Source: an uncultured Fretibacterium sp.
GTDB lineage: Bacteria > Synergistota > Synergistia > Synergistales > Aminobacteriaceae
Assembly (NCBI RefSeq): GCF_938040765.1
Contig: NZ_CALIAA010000162.1
Location: forward strand, 1 to 10,493
Length of the DNA stretch: 10,493 nucleotides
Reading direction: 5' to 3'
The translations under genes and the position numbers were made by a program. Of this stretch, positions 1-7,004 are shown in pieces (the stretch's first letter is position 1; each line of letters begins with the position of its first letter). The notes beneath the pieces are model-generated. The model worked only from the letters and a program-made list of their open reading frames with translations, did not search any database and was not told the DNA's origin.

Positions 1-867
1 CATCTATTGCATGCCGGACTCGGGGGTGCCCAAGAAGGAGCATTCGGAGGTCCTGTCAGTCGAGGAGTGTATCGACGTGGCGGCCCAGTCGGCCCGGTGC
101 GGGGTGCGCAAGGTGCGCGTGACGGGCGGAGAGCCCCTGGTGCGGCACGGCATTCTGGACATCTGCCGCGGCATCGCGGAGATCGGCGGCATCGCGGAGC
201 TCTGCCTGACGGCTCCCTGCTGGGCGGCCTTGCGCGTTCTCTCCGAGAGGCCGGGGTGGACCGTCTCAACGTCAGCCTCGACACGCTGAGGCCGGAGCGT
301 TTTGCATCCCTCACCCGGCGCGGCTCTCTGACCGACGTGCTGGAGGGCGTCGACGCGGCGCTCCGCGCGGGATTCGGCCGTCTCAAGTTCAACGTGGTGC
401 TGATGGGGGGCGTCAACGACGACGAGATCCCCGATTTCGTGGCCCTCACCCGGGAGCGCCCCGTCGAGGTGCGCTTCATCGAGCTGATGCCCATCGGGGA
501 GTGCGCGGACTGGGACCGCTCCCGTTTCATCGGCGGAAGCCGGGTGCTCGAGGCCTGTCCGGACCTGAGACCCACGGATACGGACGGCGTGGCGGCCCGC
601 TATCGTATTCCGGGCTACGCGGGGACGGTGGGGCTGATCCGGCCGCTCAGCCACAAGTTCTGTTCGGAGTGCAACCGGATACGGGTCACGGCGGACGGAA
701 AGCTGAAGCCGTGCCTCCACTCCGAGGCGGAGATCCCGCTGAAGGGACTGAGGGGCGAGGCCCTGTTCCGGGCCATTCGGGGCGGGATTCTGCAAAAGCC
801 CCTTCAGCACGAGATGGAGCGACTGGGCAGCCGGAGTGTGCGCCCGATGAACCGGATCGGGGGCTGA
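1..867 (+). pseudogene. moaA: MoaA, GTP 3',8-cyclase, 5'-truncated by the window edge and frameshifted
   Basis: Radical SAM enzyme that, with MoaC, converts GTP to cyclic pyranopterin monophosphate in the first step of molybdopterin synthesis. The window opens inside the N-terminal iron-sulfur motif: frame 2 reads IYCMP, holding only the last Cys of CX3CX2C. It continues through the SAM-binding TGGEPL at about 121-138 and ends at a stop at 287-289. The rest of the protein is in frame 1 from about 211: NVSLDTLRPERF, ELMPIGE, the C-terminal cluster motif CSEC-X13-C (about 661-715) and the C-terminal GG typical of MoaA. At the junction, ELCLT runs straight into GSLLGGL, where family members have LTTNG followed by this sequence, so about 7 nt seem to be missing. 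As given, the gene cannot make a full protein. Either it is a genuine recent mutation or a sequence error; the rest is intact and the downstream operon is undamaged. Identity is certain; pseudogene status is not. Confidence 0.9.
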
Positions 868-902
868 CGTGGCTGATACCTATATGAAGGGCTGATAGAG
901 GC

Positions 903-1493
903 ATGGAAGAGGGAAAGCGGGAGGGGCGGGGCGATCGAGACATGGAAAAGCCTATACAGGACGCTTCGACGCACTCCGATTTAACGCACTTCAACGACGA
1001 GGGACGGGCGCGGATGGTGGACGTCTCAGATAAGTCGGAGACCGAGCGCGTCGCGTGCGCCGCCGGGACCGTCCACCTGAACGAGGACACGCTGCGGCGG
1101 ATCGAGGAGGGGCGGATCGGGAAGGGGGACGTCCTGGCCGTGGCCCAGGTGGCGGGGATCATGGCCGCGAAGAGGACCTCAGACCTGATCCCGATGTGCC
1201 ATCCCCTCATGCTGACGGGGGTGGACATCCGGTTCCGGGCTTTTCGGAACGGCGACCGATGCGGCGTCGATATCGCCTGCACGGTGCGATGCCGTGAGCG
1301 CACCGGGGTCGAGATGGAGGCCCTGACGGGCGTGTCCGTAGCGGCCCTGACGATCTACGACATGTGCAAGGCCGTACAGAGGGACATCCGCATCGGCGAA
1401 ATCCGCCTGTTGAGCAAGTCCGGGGGACGCAGCGGGGACTATCGGGCCAGCGGGGATCCTTGGATCGAGGAGGGAACGGCATGCCCAGCGTGA
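903..1493 (+). CDS. moaC: MoaC, cyclic pyranopterin monophosphate synthase
   Basis: Rearranges the MoaA product (3',8-cyclo-dihydro-GTP) to cyclic pyranopterin monophosphate. The conserved body begins at LTHFNDEGRARMVDVSDK (about residue 27). It includes the GDVLAVAQVAGIMAAKRTSDLIP block (75-97), CHPL with the conserved His (99-102), GVEMEALTGVSVAALTIYDMCKA (135-157) with the conserved Asp and Lys of YDMCKA, and LLSKSGGRSG near the end. All known active-site positions I can place are present, and length fits the family (about 160 aa) plus a tail. The start is uncertain. ATG 903 has GAGG only one base upstream, and its first 13 residues translate a purine-rich stretch. ATG 942 (MEKPIQD) may be the true start, although its nearest strong purine motif ends about 15 bp upstream. 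It lies 35 bp after moaA, and its 3' end overlaps the MOSC gene by 13 bp, supporting co-transcription. Confidence 0.96.
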   Translation: MEEGKREGRGDRDMEKPIQDASTHSDLTHFNDEGRARMVDVSDKSETERVACAAGTVHLNEDTLRRIEEGRIGKGDVLAVAQVAGIMAAKRTSDLIPMCHPLMLTGVDIRFRAFRNGDRCGVDIACTVRCRERTGVEMEALTGVSVAALTIYDMCKAVQRDIRIGEIRLLSKSGGRSGDYRASGDPWIEEGTACPA

Positions 1494-1954
1494 CGAGCGT
1501 AAACATCAGCACGGCGAAGGGAACGAGGAAGAGCGAGGTTCCCCTGATACGCCTGGTCCGGGATCACGGCATTGAGGGCGACGCCCACGCGGGGAACTGG
1601 CACCGTCAGATCAGCATGCTGGCGGAGGAGAGCGTCGACACGATGCGCGCCGCGTGCTCCCTGCCCCTGACGGCCGGGGCCTTCGCGGAGAACATTAACA
1701 CCGAGGGGATCGATCTGAAGGCGCTTCCCGTCGGGACGCACCTCCGAATCGGCGAGGCCGAGGTGGAGGTCACCCAGATCGGCAAGCGATGCCACAACGA
1801 CGGCTGTGCCATCCAGAGGGCGGCGGGGCACTGCGTCATGCCCACGGAGGGAATTTTCGTCATCGTGATCCGCGAGGGGATCGTCCGTAAGGGAGACCCC
1901 ATTGAAATTCTGAGCGGCACTGCGGAGGCAGGGAACAAAGATGGAGCGGATTAA
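1481..1954 (+). CDS. small MOSC-domain protein of molybdenum cofactor metabolism
   Basis: A stand-alone MOSC domain of 157 aa. MOSC domains occur in Moco sulfurases and mARC-type enzymes and are thought to bind Moco or carry sulfur through a conserved Cys. Seen here: GIEGDAHAGNWHRQISML (30-47), GAFAENINTEG (66-76), a beta-rich core GTHLRIGEAEVEVTQIGK, and the conserved GKRCHNDGCAIQ (101-112) with Cys104 and Cys109. C-terminal GIFVIVIREGIVRKGDPIEI also matches the family. ATG 1481 is chosen because GAGGAGGGAA lies just upstream (1467-1476); an ATG at 1364 in the same frame is inside moaC and would add 39 residues of wrong-frame sequence. It overlaps moaC by 13 bp and the next gene by 14 bp, so translation is probably coupled. 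Family assignment is strong; the exact reaction is not known from sequence. Small MOSC proteins like this are common in Moco clusters of anaerobes. Confidence 0.9.
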   Translation: MPSVTSVNISTAKGTRKSEVPLIRLVRDHGIEGDAHAGNWHRQISMLAEESVDTMRAACSLPLTAGAFAENINTEGIDLKALPVGTHLRIGEAEVEVTQIGKRCHNDGCAIQRAAGHCVMPTEGIFVIVIREGIVRKGDPIEILSGTAEAGNKDGAD

Positions 1955-2936
1955 GGTTCGGGACGCGGTGGGGCAGGTGCTCTGCCACGACGTAACGCGA
2001 ATCGTCAAGGGAGACGAGGCGGCGGGGACGGCCGGGTTCAAGGGAGCCCAGTTCCGCAAGGGACATGTGATACGGGAGGAGGACATCCCCGTTTTGCTCT
2101 CCATGGGCAAGGAGCACGTCTACGTCTGGGAGCTCGGGGAGGGGATGCTGCACGAGGACGACGCGGCGCAGCGCCTCTGCGCCCTCTGCAGGAACGACCA
2201 TATGCGTCCCACGGAGGTTCGTGAGGGCAAGATCGAGCTCGTGGCGGAGACCGACGGGCTGTTCCGCGTGGACTCAGCCCGCCTCCGCGCGGTCAACGGC
2301 GTGGGCGAGATGATGATTGCGACGAGGCGGGGGGACACCCACGTCTCGGCGGGAACCCGGCTGGCCGGGATGCGCGCGATCCCCCTGGTGATCGAGGAGC
2401 GCAAGCTGGAGGAGGCAAGCCGGGCCGCCGGGCCCAAGCCGCTGCTGGAGCTCCTGCCCTACCGGCTGAAGCGCGCGGGGATCGTCACCACGGGGAGCGA
2501 GGTCTATCACGGCAGGATCAGGGACACCTTCACGCCCGTGATCGAGGAAAAACTGAAACGCCACGGCATGGCGAGGTCGTTTCACCGGGTGGTGGACGAC
2601 GGGCTGGAGAACATCGCCGCGGCGATCCGGGCCGCCCGGGACGAGGGGGTCGACCTCGTCCTCTGCACGGGGGGCATGAGCGTGGACCCGGACGACAACA
2701 CGCCCGGAGCCGTCAAGGCCTCCGGGGCCGAGATCGTGTCCTACGGCGCGCCGGTGCTCCCGGGGGCGATGCTGCTGATGGGATACTTCCGCGACGGCGT
2801 GCCGGTCATGGGGCTGCCGGGCTGCGTGATGTACGCAAAGACGACGGCGTTCGACCTCGTGCTGCCTTTGGTGGCCGCAGGGGTTCGGGTGACGCGCGAA
2901 CACATCGTCTCCCTGGGCGAGGGCGGACTGATGTAG
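1941..2936 (+). CDS. short MoeA-like molybdopterin-binding protein
   Basis: Carries a MoCF_biosynth (MoaB/MogA-fold) domain in its C-terminal half: IVTTGSEVYHGRIRDTFTP (181-199), LVLCTGGMSVDPDDNTP (239-255) and GLPGCVMY (291-298) are the molybdopterin-binding signatures. At 331 aa it is shorter than standard MoeA (about 400 aa). Its N-terminal part (KVRDAVGQVLCHDVTRIV, FRKGHVIREEDIPVLLSMGKEHVYVW) resembles the start of MoeA-related proteins but not the full MoeA domain set, and no C-terminal MoeA domain IV is evident. The likely role is metal insertion into adenylated molybdopterin or binding of the cofactor; function is inferred. The ATG at 1941 is preceded by CGGAGGC at 1923-1929 and overlaps the MOSC stop by 14 bp. 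A structured 79-bp gap separates it from modA. It might instead serve a specialised pathway, such as cofactor delivery to a molybdenum hydroxylase. Confidence 0.88.
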   Translation: MERIKVRDAVGQVLCHDVTRIVKGDEAAGTAGFKGAQFRKGHVIREEDIPVLLSMGKEHVYVWELGEGMLHEDDAAQRLCALCRNDHMRPTEVREGKIELVAETDGLFRVDSARLRAVNGVGEMMIATRRGDTHVSAGTRLAGMRAIPLVIEERKLEEASRAAGPKPLLELLPYRLKRAGIVTTGSEVYHGRIRDTFTPVIEEKLKRHGMARSFHRVVDDGLENIAAAIRAARDEGVDLVLCTGGMSVDPDDNTPGAVKASGAEIVSYGAPVLPGAMLLMGYFRDGVPVMGLPGCVMYAKTTAFDLVLPLVAAGVRVTREHIVSLGEGGLM

Positions 2937-2948
2937 CGCAATGGGGTG

Positions 2949-2991
2949 GAGGGGACGCATCCCCTCGCGGGGTACGGGGCGGAGCCCCGTA
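2949..2991 (+). repeat. two tandem GC-rich hairpins before modA, candidate dispersed repeat
   Basis: Two perfect hairpins lie back to back in the gap between the MoeA-like gene and modA. The first is GAGGGGA-CGCA-TCCCCTC (2949-2966, 7-bp stem, 4-nt loop). The second is TACGGGGC-GGA-GCCCCGTA (2973-2991, 8-bp stem, 3-nt loop). A G-rich spacer of 6 nt separates them. The sequence after them (AGGGTTGTTTTA) is only weakly T-rich, so termination would be partial at best. This architecture resembles REP-like intergenic repeats in other GC-rich genomes; no second copy is present in this window. It could tune mRNA stability or transcription between the biosynthetic and transporter halves of the operon. 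Confidence 0.55.
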
Positions 2992-3015
2992 GGGTTGTTT
3001 TAGGGAGGTTTTTCA

Positions 3016-3807
3016 ATGAAGGAATTTGCTGTATGCGCGTTTTTGCTGTTGTCCGTATTTTTTGTTGTCGGCCGTGCCGCGGCCGCGGAGCCGGCGGAGC
3101 TGGTGGTCTTCGGGGCGGCCTCCATGACGGAGACCCTCACGCAGATCGCCGAGCTCTACAAGAAGGCCGAGCCGGACGTGAAGCTGACGTTCAACTTCGA
3201 CTCGTCCGGGACGCTCAAGACCCAGATCGAGGAAGGGGCCGTCTGCGACCTCTTCATCTCCGCATCGCAGAAGCAGATGAACCAGCTGGACATCGCGTCC
3301 GACAAGAACGATAAGAAGCTGGATTTCGTCCTTGAGGGCACGCGCGTCAATCTGCTGGAGAACCGCGTGGTGCTGGTCGTCCCCAAGGGCAACCCCGCCG
3401 GCGTGAAGGACTTCAAGGACGTGGGGACGGATGCGGTGCGTCTGGTGGCGCTGGGGAACGACGACGTCCCCGTCGGGCAGTATTCGCGCGAGATCTTCAC
3501 CAACATGGGGCTCTGGGACGGGATGCAGAAGAAGATCACCTTCGGGAGCAACGTCAAGGAGGTCACCACGCAGGTGCAGGAGGGCGCGGCGGACTGCGGC
3601 GTCATCTATGCGACGGACGCCGCCTCCGCGGGGTTGACCGTCGTCGCCCCGGCGCCCGAGGGGACCCTCAAGACGCCGGTCGTCTACCCCGCCGCGGTGA
3701 TGAAGTCCGGCAAGCATCCCGAGGCCGCGAAGAAGTTCCTGGAGTTCCTGCGGACGCCGGAGTGCGCGAAGGTCTTCGAGGCGGTCGGATTTACCGTCGT
3801 CCGCTGA
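3016..3807 (+). CDS. modA: ModA, periplasmic molybdate-binding protein
   Basis: Substrate-binding protein of the molybdate ABC importer; binds molybdate (or tungstate) outside the cytoplasmic membrane and delivers it to ModB. 263 aa, the usual length. A signal peptide is clear: a hydrophobic segment at residues 5-19 followed by GRAAAA, with probable cleavage near residue 24. There is no lipobox, so a soluble periplasmic protein and a diderm cell are suggested. Family motifs: VVFGAASMTETL (30-41), FDSSGTLKTQIEEGAVCDLFISAS (61-84), VVPKGNP, LGNDDVPVGQYSREIF (146-161), GVIYATDA (195-202) and the C-terminal FLRTPECAKVFEAVGF. The ligand-contact Ser residues of GAAS and SSG and the Tyr of VIYATDA are present. 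GGGAGG at 3003-3008, 7 bp before the ATG, fixes the start. It is followed by a 161-bp structured gap before modB, which may allow ModA to be made in excess over the membrane parts. Confidence 0.96.
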   Translation: MKEFAVCAFLLLSVFFVVGRAAAAEPAELVVFGAASMTETLTQIAELYKKAEPDVKLTFNFDSSGTLKTQIEEGAVCDLFISASQKQMNQLDIASDKNDKKLDFVLEGTRVNLLENRVVLVVPKGNPAGVKDFKDVGTDAVRLVALGNDDVPVGQYSREIFTNMGLWDGMQKKITFGSNVKEVTTQVQEGAADCGVIYATDAASAGLTVVAPAPEGTLKTPVVYPAAVMKSGKHPEAAKKFLEFLRTPECAKVFEAVGFTVVR

Positions 3808-3862
3808 TCACGGTTCCAAATCACCTGTATGCTTCGTTGTCTTTGCTCGCCTTGCCCACAAG

Positions 3863-3942
3863 ACGACTTGGAGTCGTAATTTGAATGGCGAGTCGTTGCA
3901 CCCTTATTTGAAACGGGCGGGTAGAGACGCTATCCCGCCCGT
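3863..3942 (+). promoter_or_regulatory. structured modA-modB intergenic segment with hairpins
   Basis: The modA-modB gap is visibly less GC-rich than the genes on either side. It contains ACGACT-TGG-AGTCGT (3863-3877), enclosed by CTCGCC (3846-3851) and GGCGAG (3887-3892), which could form an outer stem. It also holds a strong hairpin, ACGGGCGGG (3913-3921) pairing with CCCGCCCGT (3934-3942), extended by TAG/CTA with one bulged base. No T-run follows, so a simple terminator is unlikely. Position suggests an intercistronic stem-loop that stabilises modA mRNA or lowers modB/modC expression, as known for binding-protein and permease genes elsewhere. That role is inferred. Confidence 0.5.
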
Positions 3943-3968
3943 TGTCGCCGCTCTCCGGGAGGATTGTC

Positions 3969-4643
3969 TTGGACTGGTTTCCGCTGTACAACTCTCTGCG
4001 CATCGCCGCGATCTCGACGGCGCTCTCCTTTTTTCTGGGCATCGCGGCGGCGTATTACATCGCCCGCCTGCCCCGGCTCGTCAAGGGAGCCCTGGACGTC
4101 GTCCTGACCCTTCCGATGGTGCTGCCGCCCACGGTCGTCGGCTATCTGCTGCTGTGCCTTCTGGGTCCGCGCCGGGTCCTGGGCGCGTGGGCGCTGGAGC
4201 ACTTTGCGCTCCGACTGGTCATGAACTGGTGGTCGGCCGTGTTCGCCACCACGGTCGTGGCCTTTCCGCTGATGTACCGCACCGCACGCGGCGCCTTCGA
4301 GTCCTTCGACGAGACCCTGGCTCAGGCGGGCCGGACGCTCGGGCTCTCCGATACCGTCATCTTCTGGCGCATCCGGATGCCCTGCTGCAGGCAGGGGCTC
4401 CTTGCCGGGATGGTGCTCTCCTTTGCGCGGGCACTGGGCGAGTACGGGGCCACCAGCATGATCGCGGGCTACACGCCGGGGAGGACGGCAACGATCTCCA
4501 CGACCGTGTACCAGTTCTGGCGGACGAACGACGACGCCATGGCCCTCCGGTGGGTCTGGGTGAACATCGGGATCTCCTTCGCGGTGCTCATGGCCGTGAA
4601 CCTTCTGGAGCGGCGCAGGGAGGTACGGTCATGGGCGAGATAG
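3969..4643 (+). CDS. modB: ModB, molybdate ABC transporter permease
   Basis: Inner-membrane permease that forms the molybdate channel as a dimer driven by ModC. From TTG 3969 it is 224 aa, the usual ModB length. It has about five or six hydrophobic segments: residues about 9-30, 42-65, 85-103, 142-160 and 197-212. The cytoplasmic EAA coupling loop lies at about 108-145 (FDETLAQAGRTLGLSDTVIFWRI), followed by LSFARALGEYGATSMIAG, a ModB hallmark. The start is a choice: the frame is open from a TTG at 3942, but GGGAGGA at 3957-3963 sits 5 bp before TTG 3969. The product MDWFPLYNSLRIA then begins as family members do. Starting at 3942 would place the start inside a hairpin arm. It precedes modC by 25 bp. 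A TTG start may keep expression low relative to ModA. Confidence 0.93.
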   Translation: MDWFPLYNSLRIAAISTALSFFLGIAAAYYIARLPRLVKGALDVVLTLPMVLPPTVVGYLLLCLLGPRRVLGAWALEHFALRLVMNWWSAVFATTVVAFPLMYRTARGAFESFDETLAQAGRTLGLSDTVIFWRIRMPCCRQGLLAGMVLSFARALGEYGATSMIAGYTPGRTATISTTVYQFWRTNDDAMALRWVWVNIGISFAVLMAVNLLERRREVRSWAR

Positions 4644-4668
4644 CGGCCCGGCCGGAGGGGGGAGCGCG

Positions 4669-5742
4669 ATGAGCCTGTCCGTGTCCGTCAAGAAGGACTA
4701 TGGAAATTTCCGCCTGAACGCCCGTTTCGAGGCCGGAAACGAGGCATTGGCCCTTCTGGGAGCCTCCGGCTGCGGCAAAAGCCTGACCCTGCGGTGCGTC
4801 GCGGGGATAGAGCGCCCGGACGAGGGGCGCATCGTCCTGGACGGCCGCGTGCTGTTCGACAGCCGTTCCGGCGTCGACCTGCCCCCCCGGCAGCGCAGGG
4901 TGGGCTATCTGTTCCAGCAATACGCGCTCTTCCCCAACATGACCGCCCTGCAGAACATCGCCGTCGGCGTCCGCGTTTCTCGCGAAGGGGCGGGAGGGAC
5001 GCGGAAAAAACGCCGCGACGCCGCGATGGAGTACATCGAGCGGCTTCACCTGAAGGGGCTCGAGCGCAAGTACCCCTCCCAGCTTTCCGGGGGACAGCAG
5101 CAGCGCGTGGCCCTGGCGCGCATCCTGGCCTCGGAACCCGAGGCGATCCTTCTGGACGAGCCCTTCTCGGCGCTCGACAGCTATCTGAAATGGCAGCTGG
5201 AGCTGGAGCTCGCCGACACGCTTTCGCTCTTTCCGGGGACGCTCCTGTGGGTCTCGCACGACCGCTCCGAGGTGGTCCGAAACTGCAGCCGGGTGTGCGT
5301 GATGGAGACCGGCGAGGTCGACCCCCCCGTCTCCGTCTCCGACTTTCTCGGCGCTCCCCGGACACTGCGGGCGGCGCGGCTGTGCGGCTGCAGGAACCTC
5401 GCCTCGGCGGAGCGAGGCGACCGGCCGCGCGAAGTTTTCGTCCCCGACTGGGGGGTCCGTCTTGCCTGCGCCGAACCGGTCGGCGAGGAGGCGGCCTTCG
5501 CCGGGATTCACGCGCACCGCCTCCGTCCGACAGCGGAGGGGGACGGGAATCGGATCCCCTGCCTCGTCGCACGGGTCCTCGAGGACCTGGACCGCACGAC
5601 GCTGCTGCTCCAGCCCGAGGAGGGCGGGCCGGACGCGGCCCCGCTGCGGATGGAGGCGGGGGCCGGGATCCCCCTGCCGAGGGCCGGCGAGAGGATTACG
5701 GTCTCGGTCGCCCCCGAGGATGTCCTTCTGCTTCGGCGGTAG
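4669..5742 (+). CDS. modC: ModC, molybdate ABC transporter ATP-binding protein
   Basis: Cytoplasmic ATPase that energises ModB. All ABC motifs are intact in order: Walker A GASGCGKS (31-38), Q-loop FQQYALFP (Gln83), signature LSGGQQQR (139-146), Walker B ILLDEP (160-165), D-loop SALD and the H-loop His in VSHDRSEV (His197). 357 aa, normal for ModC. Beyond about residue 240 is the regulatory C-terminal part, with a TOBE/MOP-like region (about 280-357) ending in ITVSVAPEDVLLLRR, where oxyanion binding can regulate transport in this family. GGAGGGGGGA (about 4654-4663) lies 5 bp before the ATG. A 13-codon ATG ORF overlapping the end of modB is judged meaningless. An ATPase for another oxyanion or sulfate cannot be excluded from this protein alone, but its position after modA-modB makes ModC nearly certain. 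Confidence 0.96.
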   Translation: MSLSVSVKKDYGNFRLNARFEAGNEALALLGASGCGKSLTLRCVAGIERPDEGRIVLDGRVLFDSRSGVDLPPRQRRVGYLFQQYALFPNMTALQNIAVGVRVSREGAGGTRKKRRDAAMEYIERLHLKGLERKYPSQLSGGQQQRVALARILASEPEAILLDEPFSALDSYLKWQLELELADTLSLFPGTLLWVSHDRSEVVRNCSRVCVMETGEVDPPVSVSDFLGAPRTLRAARLCGCRNLASAERGDRPREVFVPDWGVRLACAEPVGEEAAFAGIHAHRLRPTAEGDGNRIPCLVARVLEDLDRTTLLLQPEEGGPDAAPLRMEAGAGIPLPRAGERITVSVAPEDVLLLRR

Positions 5743-5824
5743 TTTTTGACTTTGTCGGGGGGCGGCTGCCCTCGAGAAATGGCTGTCCTTGAGAGACGGC
5801 TGCAGGGACGGGAGGAGGAACGGC

Positions 5825-6337
5825 ATGTTTACGGCTGCGGTGGTGACGGTGAGCGACAGGGGGTCGCGCGGCGAGCGCGCCGACGGAAGCGGCCCGAGGA
5901 TCGAGGCGCTCCTGAAGGAGCGGGGTTACGATGTCGTGCACAGGGAGATCGTCCCCGACGAGGCCGGGGAGATCGAGCGGGCGCTCGTCCGGCTCGCGGA
6001 CGAGCGGGATGTCGCGCTCGTCCTCACGACCGGAGGGACGGGGTTCTCCCCGCGCGACGTGACGCCCGAGGCGACCGAGCGGGCCTGTACGCGGATGGTC
6101 CCGGGGATCCCGGAGGCCATGCGCGCGGCGAGCCTGGAGGTGACGCCGCGGGGGATGCTCTCGCGCGGCGCCGCGGGGATTCGCGGGGGGACCTTGATCG
6201 TGAACCTGCCCGGCAGTCCCAAGGCGGCGATCGAAAACCTGGAGACCGTCCTCCCCGCCCTCGAGCACGGACTGGAGATGCTCCGCGGCGGACCGGCCGA
6301 CTGCGGAGCTCCCGTCGGGACCGGGAGACGCGCCTGA
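5825..6337 (+). CDS. MogA/MoaB-family molybdopterin adenylyltransferase
   Basis: Activates molybdopterin with ATP to give adenylyl-molybdopterin, the substrate for MoeA-type metal insertion. The 170-aa protein is a single MoCF_biosynth domain: VVTVSDRGSRGERADGSGP (6-24), LVLTTGGTGFSPRDVTPEAT (65-84) with the conserved Asp of PRDVTPEA, LSRGAAGIRGGTLIVNLPGSPKAA (112-135) and a C-terminal helix. The ATG at 5825 is chosen because GGAGGAGG at 5811-5818 lies 6 bp upstream. A TTG 12 codons earlier in the same frame translates the ribosome binding site itself. The gene starts 82 bp after modC and ends 28 bp before the HutD-like gene. Distinguishing mogA from moaB by sequence alone is unreliable, so no symbol is given. 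Only one such enzyme is visible in this cluster, so it is the likely adenylyltransferase here, acting ahead of the MoeA-like protein. Confidence 0.93.
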   Translation: MFTAAVVTVSDRGSRGERADGSGPRIEALLKERGYDVVHREIVPDEAGEIERALVRLADERDVALVLTTGGTGFSPRDVTPEATERACTRMVPGIPEAMRAASLEVTPRGMLSRGAAGIRGGTLIVNLPGSPKAAIENLETVLPALEHGLEMLRGGPADCGAPVGTGRRA

Positions 6338-6365
6338 GGCTCTTTGATTTTCAAGGAGGGGCATC

Positions 6366-6965
6366 GTGAGAATACGCCTGATTCGAAAGGAAGACCAGCC
6401 GACGGGAACCTGGGCCGGTGGGACGACGACGCAGCTGGCCATCGGACCGGAGGGCGCGGACTACGCCTCGCGCCGCTTCGAGTGGCGCATCAGCAGCGCC
6501 CGGGTGGATCTCGACGCGTCCGACTTCACCCCCCTGCCCGGATTTCGCCGCATCCTGATGATCCTGGAGGGGAACGTGCATCTGACGCACGAGGGGGTCC
6601 GGGAGATCCATCTGGCTCCCTTCGAACAGGATGTGTTCGAGGGGGCATGGCGGACGAGGAGCCGCGGACGATGCGTCGACTTCAATCTGATGACCGCGGA
6701 GGGCTGGACGGGGAGCGTGGCGGCCCTGTGCGCCCCGGACGGGGAGACGCGGATAGACACGCCCCTCTTGGGAGCCGCCGAGGCGTTCTACTGTCTGCAG
6801 GACGGCACGGCGGCAGCGATCGGTGGAGGCTCCTGGAGCGATACGTTGAAGCGTGGCGACTTTCTGCTGATCGAATCGCCCGATCCCGGCGCCGTGCTGT
6901 CCGTGGGGGGCCGGAGCGAAAAGCCGGTGGGGGTTCACGCCCGGGTTGAGGTGCTTGCAGGCTGA
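6366..6965 (+). CDS. HutD/Ves-family cupin-like protein
   Basis: 199 aa, matching the HutD/Ves family (double-stranded beta-helix fold). Motifs: TWAGGTTTQLAIGP (15-28), FEWRISSARVDLDASDFTPLPGFRRILMILEG (38-69, the most characteristic block), LAPFEQDVFEGAW (83-95), DFNLM (105-109), and a C-terminal beta-rich section with RGDFLLIE (163-170). The molecular role of this family is poorly understood. HutD is often found with histidine utilisation genes and Ves is a stress-related protein in E. coli. Here it is the last gene of a molybdenum operon, which is unusual and suggests a small-molecule or accessory role in it. It uses a GTG start, preceded 6 bp upstream by AAGGAGG (6353-6359), the best ribosome binding site in the operon. 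No clear intrinsic terminator follows. The next gene runs toward it from 7005. Confidence 0.85.
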   Translation: MRIRLIRKEDQPTGTWAGGTTTQLAIGPEGADYASRRFEWRISSARVDLDASDFTPLPGFRRILMILEGNVHLTHEGVREIHLAPFEQDVFEGAWRTRSRGRCVDFNLMTAEGWTGSVAALCAPDGETRIDTPLLGAAEAFYCLQDGTAAAIGGGSWSDTLKRGDFLLIESPDPGAVLSVGGRSEKPVGVHARVEVLAG

Positions 6966-7004
6966 AAAGTGCGCGAGCACGAACCGTGAAGCTCCCCAAA
7001 TTTT

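Noticed and set aside
2937..3015. Molybdenum-cofactor riboswitch before modA
   Set aside because: The gap is only 79 bp and made of two short hairpins, too small and too simple for the known Moco RNA. No conserved core was seen.
3881..4672. 263-aa plus-strand frame overlapping modB
   Set aside because: It is out of frame with modB, which has the EAA loop and membrane segments. The product looks like shifted-frame sequence.
4588..5826. 412-aa minus-strand frame opposite modC
   Set aside because: It lies against a complete ABC ATPase with every motif intact. The antisense product is low-complexity and rich in Arg, Pro and Gly.
6966..7004. Convergent terminator between the HutD-like and MBL genes
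   Set aside because: Only 4-bp stems (GTGC/GCAC and CACG/CGTG) and no T-run following a stem were found.
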